From positions 1 to 9,570 of the forward strand of contig JAHFOH010000007.1 in assembly GCA_023266955.1 (NCBI GenBank): a stretch of DNA of 9,570 bases. Reading direction: 5' to 3'. The position numbers and the translations under genes are program-made. Source of the DNA: Nitrososphaerota archaeon (lineage in GTDB: Archaea; Thermoproteota; Nitrososphaeria; Nitrososphaerales; JAHFOH01). Shown here one piece after another: positions 6,681-9,570 of this stretch. Positions within the stretch are counted from its first letter, which is position 1. The number at the start of each line of letters is the position of its first letter. A model generated the notes under the pieces. That model was not told the origin of the DNA, did no database searches, and saw only the letters and a program-made list of their open reading frames with translations.

Positions 6681-6713
6681 ATCTTCCATTAAATCACGAA
6701 GAGTTGGGAAGAT
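6681..6713. repeat. Inverted repeat ATCTTCC...GGAAGAT
   Basis: Perfect 7-base arms at 6681-6687 and 6707-6713 are separated by 19 bases, in the gap between the LLM and acyl-CoA dehydrogenase genes. It lies well upstream of the TATA box at 6823. The function is unknown and it may be chance. Apart from this, the hairpin and the promoter, the 6608-6856 gap shows nothing I can support. Confidence 0.3.
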
Positions 6714-6822
6714 GCGCGGGTAAAGTCATCGCGGCAAGCAGGATATCCGCCACTACACCATCCGCTTACAAAAATGCATCACTGTTCGCGCCCGGGGTCG
6801 ATTCCTCACACACAAAACCAAC

Positions 6823-6832
6823 TTTTTATAAT
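6823..6832 (+). promoter_or_regulatory. Archaeal TATA box for leaderless acyl-CoA dehydrogenase mRNA
   Basis: TTTTTATAAT, preceded by the A/C-rich AAAACCAAC (possible BRE), ends about 25 bases before the ATG at 6857. That is the expected TATA-to-start distance in archaea, so transcription should begin at or next to the ATG. No ribosome binding site stands before the ATG (AATAGTC), which agrees with a leaderless transcript. Confidence 0.7.
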
Positions 6833-6856
6833 TACCAAATTCAATTCACAATAGTC

Positions 6857-8032
6857 ATGGACTTTGAGCTCTCAGAGCAGCAGAACTTGATTCGGAAAGA
6901 GGTAAGGAAGCTTGCCGACGCCTATGGGCCTGAATATTGGAGGGAGAAGGATAAGAAGAGAGAATATCCCAAAGAATTCGTAGAGGAACTGGCTAAGGCA
7001 GGCTGGTTCGGCGCAGTCATTCCTGAGGAGTATGGTGGCGCAGGCCTAGGAGTCACGGAGGGAAGCATAGTGTTGGAAGAACTTACAGTCTCGGGGGCTG
7101 GTCTAGACGGCTCTAACGCCTGCCACGCCGTATACTTTGTCTCCCATCCTCTAGTGAAGCACGGCACTGAGGACCAGAAGAAGACGTATTTGCCAAAGAT
7201 TGCGACGGGCGAACTGAGATTTCAGGCACTCGCAATAACAGAGCAGGAGTCAGGATTCGACACCACGAAGATCAGAACTGTGGCTGAGAAGAAGGGGAAT
7301 CACTATGTTATCAATGGGAAGAAGGTCTTCATCTCAAGAGTGGCTCAGTCTGACCTGATGCTGCTAGTCGCTAGGACAACGCCGTTAGAGAAGGCTCCTA
7401 AAAAGACCAAAGGTCTGAGCCTCTTCATAGTGGATCTTAGAGATGCAGGAAGCTCCATAAAGAGAAGGAGGATCGATATGATCACAAGACATGCTGTTGA
7501 TACCAACGAACTCTTTATCACAGATCTGGAGGTCCCGGCAGAGAACCTTCTAGGCCAAGAGGGAGAAGGGCTCTATCATCTTATGGATGGTCTGAATCCT
7601 GAGAGGATTTACATAGCTTCGGAGTGTATAGGTCTAGGAAGACTAGCCTTAGAAAGGGCAGTGAAGTATGCGAAAGAGAGGATTGTGTTCGACCGCCCCA
7701 TAGGTCAGAATCAGGGTATTCAGTTCCCACTCGCTGAGGCTTACGCGGATATTGAACTCGCCGATCTTATGAGGTACAAAGCAGCCACGCTTTATGACAG
7801 GGGTCTACCCTGCGCCGCGGAGGCTAACATAGCCAAACTCAGCGCATCCCTAGCCGCCTTTAAGGCTACTAACCAAGCAGTTCAGACCTTTGGAGGATAT
7901 GGTCTTGCTGAAGACTATGATGTGGAGCGGTTCTTTCGAGATGCGAGACTCATGCTTATAGCCCCAATATCCACTGAAATGATCCTTAACTACATCGGTG
8001 AACATGTGCTGGGCCTACCACGCTCCTACTAG
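6857..8032 (+). CDS. Acyl-CoA dehydrogenase (IVD/LCAD-like catalytic glutamate)
   Basis: A complete 391-residue FAD-dependent acyl-CoA dehydrogenase, which introduces an alpha-beta double bond into an acyl-CoA and passes electrons to ETF. The N-terminal helical domain starts MDFELSEQQNLIRKEV and includes GWFGAVIPEEYGGAGLG. The beta-domain carries ITEQESGFD (T128-D135), the FAD/substrate signature with Phe in place of the usual Ser. The C-terminal domain has QTFGGYG (343-349) and FFRDAR. The usual C-terminal catalytic glutamate of Y-E-G-T is absent (IAPISTEM, 368-375), but E249 in LNPERI occupies the helix position used by isovaleryl- and long-chain acyl-CoA dehydrogenases. ATG 6857 is chosen over in-frame TTG 6704 because family homology begins there and a TATA box sits at the right distance. 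The etfB and etfA genes follow. The chain-length or branched specificity is unknown. Confidence 0.93.
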   Translation: MDFELSEQQNLIRKEVRKLADAYGPEYWREKDKKREYPKEFVEELAKAGWFGAVIPEEYGGAGLGVTEGSIVLEELTVSGAGLDGSNACHAVYFVSHPLVKHGTEDQKKTYLPKIATGELRFQALAITEQESGFDTTKIRTVAEKKGNHYVINGKKVFISRVAQSDLMLLVARTTPLEKAPKKTKGLSLFIVDLRDAGSSIKRRRIDMITRHAVDTNELFITDLEVPAENLLGQEGEGLYHLMDGLNPERIYIASECIGLGRLALERAVKYAKERIVFDRPIGQNQGIQFPLAEAYADIELADLMRYKAATLYDRGLPCAAEANIAKLSASLAAFKATNQAVQTFGGYGLAEDYDVERFFRDARLMLIAPISTEMILNYIGEHVLGLPRSY

Positions 8033-8080
8033 TGGAAAGCCTCCATAGATTAGAAGCACCTTTCAACACCCGACGCACAG

Positions 8081-8112
8081 CTAATGCTTATACAAAACGC
8101 GTAGCGCATTAG
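8081..8112. promoter_or_regulatory. TATA box of etfB bracketed by perfect inverted arms
   Basis: CTTATACAAA (8087-8096) is a good archaeal TATA element; its last TATA base is 24 bases before the GTG at 8116, so a leaderless or very short-leader transcript is expected. The TATA box lies between perfect 7-base inverted arms CTAATGC (8081-8087) and GCATTAG (8106-8112). A dimeric repressor bound there would block TBP/TFB. The promoter is likely; the operator role is inferred from symmetry and position only. Confidence 0.5.
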
Positions 8113-8115
8113 TCT

Positions 8116-8919
8116 GTGAAAGGGCTGACCTTGAACATAATCGTTTGTCTCAAGCAGGTTCCAGACATTCGAAATGGCCTGCAGATCGAAGAGTCTAAAG
8201 ATCATATCAGAGAAGCCGGGCTAAACTTCAAGATCAACGAGGCTGACGATTATGCTCTCCAAGAAGCTTTGTTAATCAAGGAGAAGTTCGGCGGAGAAGT
8301 GATTGTGATTTCTGTCGGCTCGGATCGAGCGAGAGAGGTTCTCGTATATGCCTTGGCGAAGGGCGCTGACCGAGCTGTCCATGTTAGGGACGAAGCTATT
8401 GCAGGATCGGATGGCTTTGTAGTTGCGAAAGTTCTAGCTGATGTAATTAGGAGGCTGAGCTACGATCTTATTTTGACAGGCGTTCAGTCCGAAGATGAGG
8501 CCCAGTCCTACGTTGGTGTAGCCGTTTCCACTAGGCTCGCCTTGCCTCATGCATCTTCTGTTACGAAGGTAGAGGTCGTGAATGCGAAGAAGATTGGAGT
8601 AGAAAGGGAGATGGGTGGTGGCCAGCTTGAAGTTATGGAGATTCCTCTGCCTGCGCTTCTAACTATTCAATCAGGAATATGTGAACTCCGCTATACTACA
8701 CTTCTTAAAATTATGCAGGCACGAAAGAAAGAGGTTAAGATTTTGCGGGCTCAAGACCTTACCTTAGATAGAACGGAACTCGGGAATGACGGTTCCAGGT
8801 TGAAGATAGTAGAGATAGGTTTCCCAGAGAGCAAGAGGGGAGAGATAATTGCGGGAGAACCTCGTGAGGCTGTGATCAAACTCATCCAGCGGTTGCAGAC
8901 AGAGGCTAAGGTGTTATAG
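8116..8919 (+). CDS. etfB: Electron transfer flavoprotein beta subunit
   Basis: A complete ETF beta subunit of 267 residues (usual 250-265), which pairs with ETF alpha, holds AMP or a second flavin, and shuttles electrons from acyl-CoA dehydrogenases to the quinone pool or another acceptor. Motifs: NIIVCLKQVPD at the N-terminus, INEADDYALQEAL, then TGVQSEDEAQSYVGVAVSTR near residues 120-139 (the nucleotide-binding loop). The beta signature follows: EREMGGGQLEVMEIPLPALL, then LRYTTLLKIMQARKK. It ends EAKVL, the common natural C-terminus of the subunit. Start: GTG 8116 is suggested by a TATA box 24 bases upstream; TTG 8131 gives MNIIVCLKQVP, which matches the family better and has AGGG about eight bases ahead. 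Arginine is AGA/AGG in 10 of 18. It lies 83 bases after the acyl-CoA dehydrogenase and directly abuts etfA. Confidence 0.94.
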   Translation: MKGLTLNIIVCLKQVPDIRNGLQIEESKDHIREAGLNFKINEADDYALQEALLIKEKFGGEVIVISVGSDRAREVLVYALAKGADRAVHVRDEAIAGSDGFVVAKVLADVIRRLSYDLILTGVQSEDEAQSYVGVAVSTRLALPHASSVTKVEVVNAKKIGVEREMGGGQLEVMEIPLPALLTIQSGICELRYTTLLKIMQARKKEVKILRAQDLTLDRTELGNDGSRLKIVEIGFPESKRGEIIAGEPREAVIKLIQRLQTEAKVL

Positions 8920-8922
8920 ACG
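8908..8922 (+). promoter_or_regulatory. Ribosome binding site and ACG initiation site of etfA
   Basis: AAGGTG (8908-8913), complementary to the archaeal 16S rRNA 3' end (GGAGGTGATC-type site), lies six bases before ACG at 8920. The intervening bases TTATAG contain the etfB stop. This is the spacing expected for a true start codon, but the codon is ACG instead of ATG. A second purine run, AGGAG (8928-8932), lies inside the etfA reading frame and is followed by no usable start at the right distance. Confidence 0.45.
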
Positions 8923-9570
8923 TCCACAGGAGAAATCTGGACAGTCGCTGAGACAGTGGACGGAGGTTTAGATCGTTCCACTTTCGAAGTGCTTGCTAAG
9001 GCTAGGGAGCTGGCGAATACTCAGGAAACGCCACTGTCTACGATCCTGATGGGCTACGAAATAACCGGGCTCGCTGAGGAACTCGGAAAGAAAGGGCCAG
9101 ATCGGGTTTTGGTGGCCGACTCGCCCAATCTTAGACACTATAATCCGGACGCCCACTCTCAAATTGTATTGAAGGCGGTCGAAGAGTTTAAGCCCCGATT
9201 AGTCTTAATGAGTCACTCTTACGTAGGTATGGAACTAGGACCGTCGGTGGCCACTAGGCTTGAAGCTACCATCGCGTGTAACTGTCTCGACGTGAACATA
9301 CAGGGCGAAGAGATTACTGTAACAAGGCCTATGTACAACGATAAGATTCATGCTAAGATACTGCTAAAGAAGTCTCAACCTGTTTTCGTGACATTGCAGA
9401 AAGGCGCTTTGCCTGTCAAGAACCTGCCTCCTAGAGAAGCTACGATCACTAACCTCACCTACGCTCTTTCCGAACTTGAAATCAGGACGAAAATTCTTCG
9501 GACAACCTACGCAGAGGCGGGGGGCGTAGATATCGCAAACGCAGATATTGTCGTAGCAGGAGGGAGGGGG
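8920..9570 (+). CDS. etfA: Electron transfer flavoprotein alpha subunit, N-terminal part (3' truncated by window)
   Basis: From 8920 the frame is open to the window end (217 codons) and reads as ETF alpha: EIWTVAETVDGGLDRSTFEV at the N-terminus, then ARELA, PDRVLVADSP, VLMSHSYVGMELGPSVATRL (domain I, the nucleotide-like fold), RPMYNDKIHAKILL, and finally VDIANADIVVAGGRG, which opens the FAD-binding C-terminal domain. The alpha subunit binds FAD and forms the heterodimer with EtfB. Oddity: the frame is the same as etfB and separated from it only by one TAG. Between that stop and the conserved EIW there is no ATG, GTG or TTG; the next GTG (8956) would remove the first strand. The best start is ACG 8920, with AAGGTG six bases upstream. 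It could be a non-AUG start, an ATG altered by mutation or sequencing error, or expression by readthrough. The function call is firm; the start is uncertain. Confidence 0.85.

Noticed and set aside
6785..6810. GGGGTCGATTCC resembling a tRNA T-arm
   Set aside because: No 5-base stem closes the loop, the TTC start of the loop is missing, and no anticodon or acceptor arm is found upstream.
6704..6856. N-terminal extension of the acyl-CoA dehydrogenase from a TTG at 6704
   Set aside because: The 51 extra residues have no family similarity and span the TATA box; homology starts exactly at ATG 6857.
8116..9570. A single fused ETF beta-alpha protein with a pyrrolysine or readthrough UAG
   Set aside because: Kept only as an alternative: EAKVL is a usual natural end of ETF beta, and a ribosome binding site is placed for a separate etfA start.

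Overview
The window looks like a chromosomal segment of an archaeon, most likely from the Thermoproteota (a Nitrososphaeria- or Bathyarchaeia-like lineage). The lineage is an inference; no marker gene is present. Three things point to archaea. A textbook TATA box sits 27 bases ahead of the acyl-CoA dehydrogenase ATG with no room for a ribosome binding site, which is the leaderless arrangement. Arginine is mostly encoded by AGA/AGG in several genes. A putative F420-type PPOX protein and a luciferase-like oxidoreductase occur together.

Layout, left half: the last 40 codons of an amidase (2-124, +); a small PPOX-fold putative F420/flavin oxidoreductase (350-748, +); a 48-codon remnant of the N-terminus of an acetamidase/formamidase (924-1070, +); and a complete 3-hydroxyisobutyrate dehydrogenase-type NAD(P)-dependent dehydrogenase (1133-2032, +). 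Convergent to these is a two-gene minus-strand unit: a molybdenum hydroxylase large subunit of the form II CoxL type (5345-2937) followed, with an 8-base overlap, by a LamB/YcsF (PxpA-like) protein (2944-2177).

Right half, all plus strand: after a 266-base divergent intergenic region come a luciferase-like flavin/F420 oxidoreductase (5612-6607), an acyl-CoA dehydrogenase (6857-8032), the ETF beta subunit (8116-8919) and the first 217 codons of the ETF alpha subunit (8920 to the window end). The last three form a coherent module: the dehydrogenase oxidises an acyl-CoA and passes electrons to the ETF heterodimer. The left half (amidase, amidase remnant, LamB, molybdenum hydroxylase, hydroxyacid dehydrogenase) suggests scavenging of amides, lactams or N-heterocycles, but this is inference from co-location only.

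Points most worth attention: (1) ETF alpha has no ATG, GTG or TTG before its conserved N-terminus. The best initiation site is an ACG directly abutting the ETF beta TAG and preceded at good spacing by AAGGTG. (2) The molybdenum hydroxylase gene and the LamB gene it overlaps have opposite arginine codon preferences, suggesting a mosaic operon, and the hydroxylase has no FAD or 2Fe-2S subunit beside it. (3) Perfect 7-base inverted arms flank the TATA box of etfB. (4) The acyl-CoA dehydrogenase lacks the usual C-terminal catalytic glutamate but has one at the isovaleryl-CoA dehydrogenase position. I saw no CRISPR array, mobile element, rRNA or tRNA, and no clearly novel multi-gene system.
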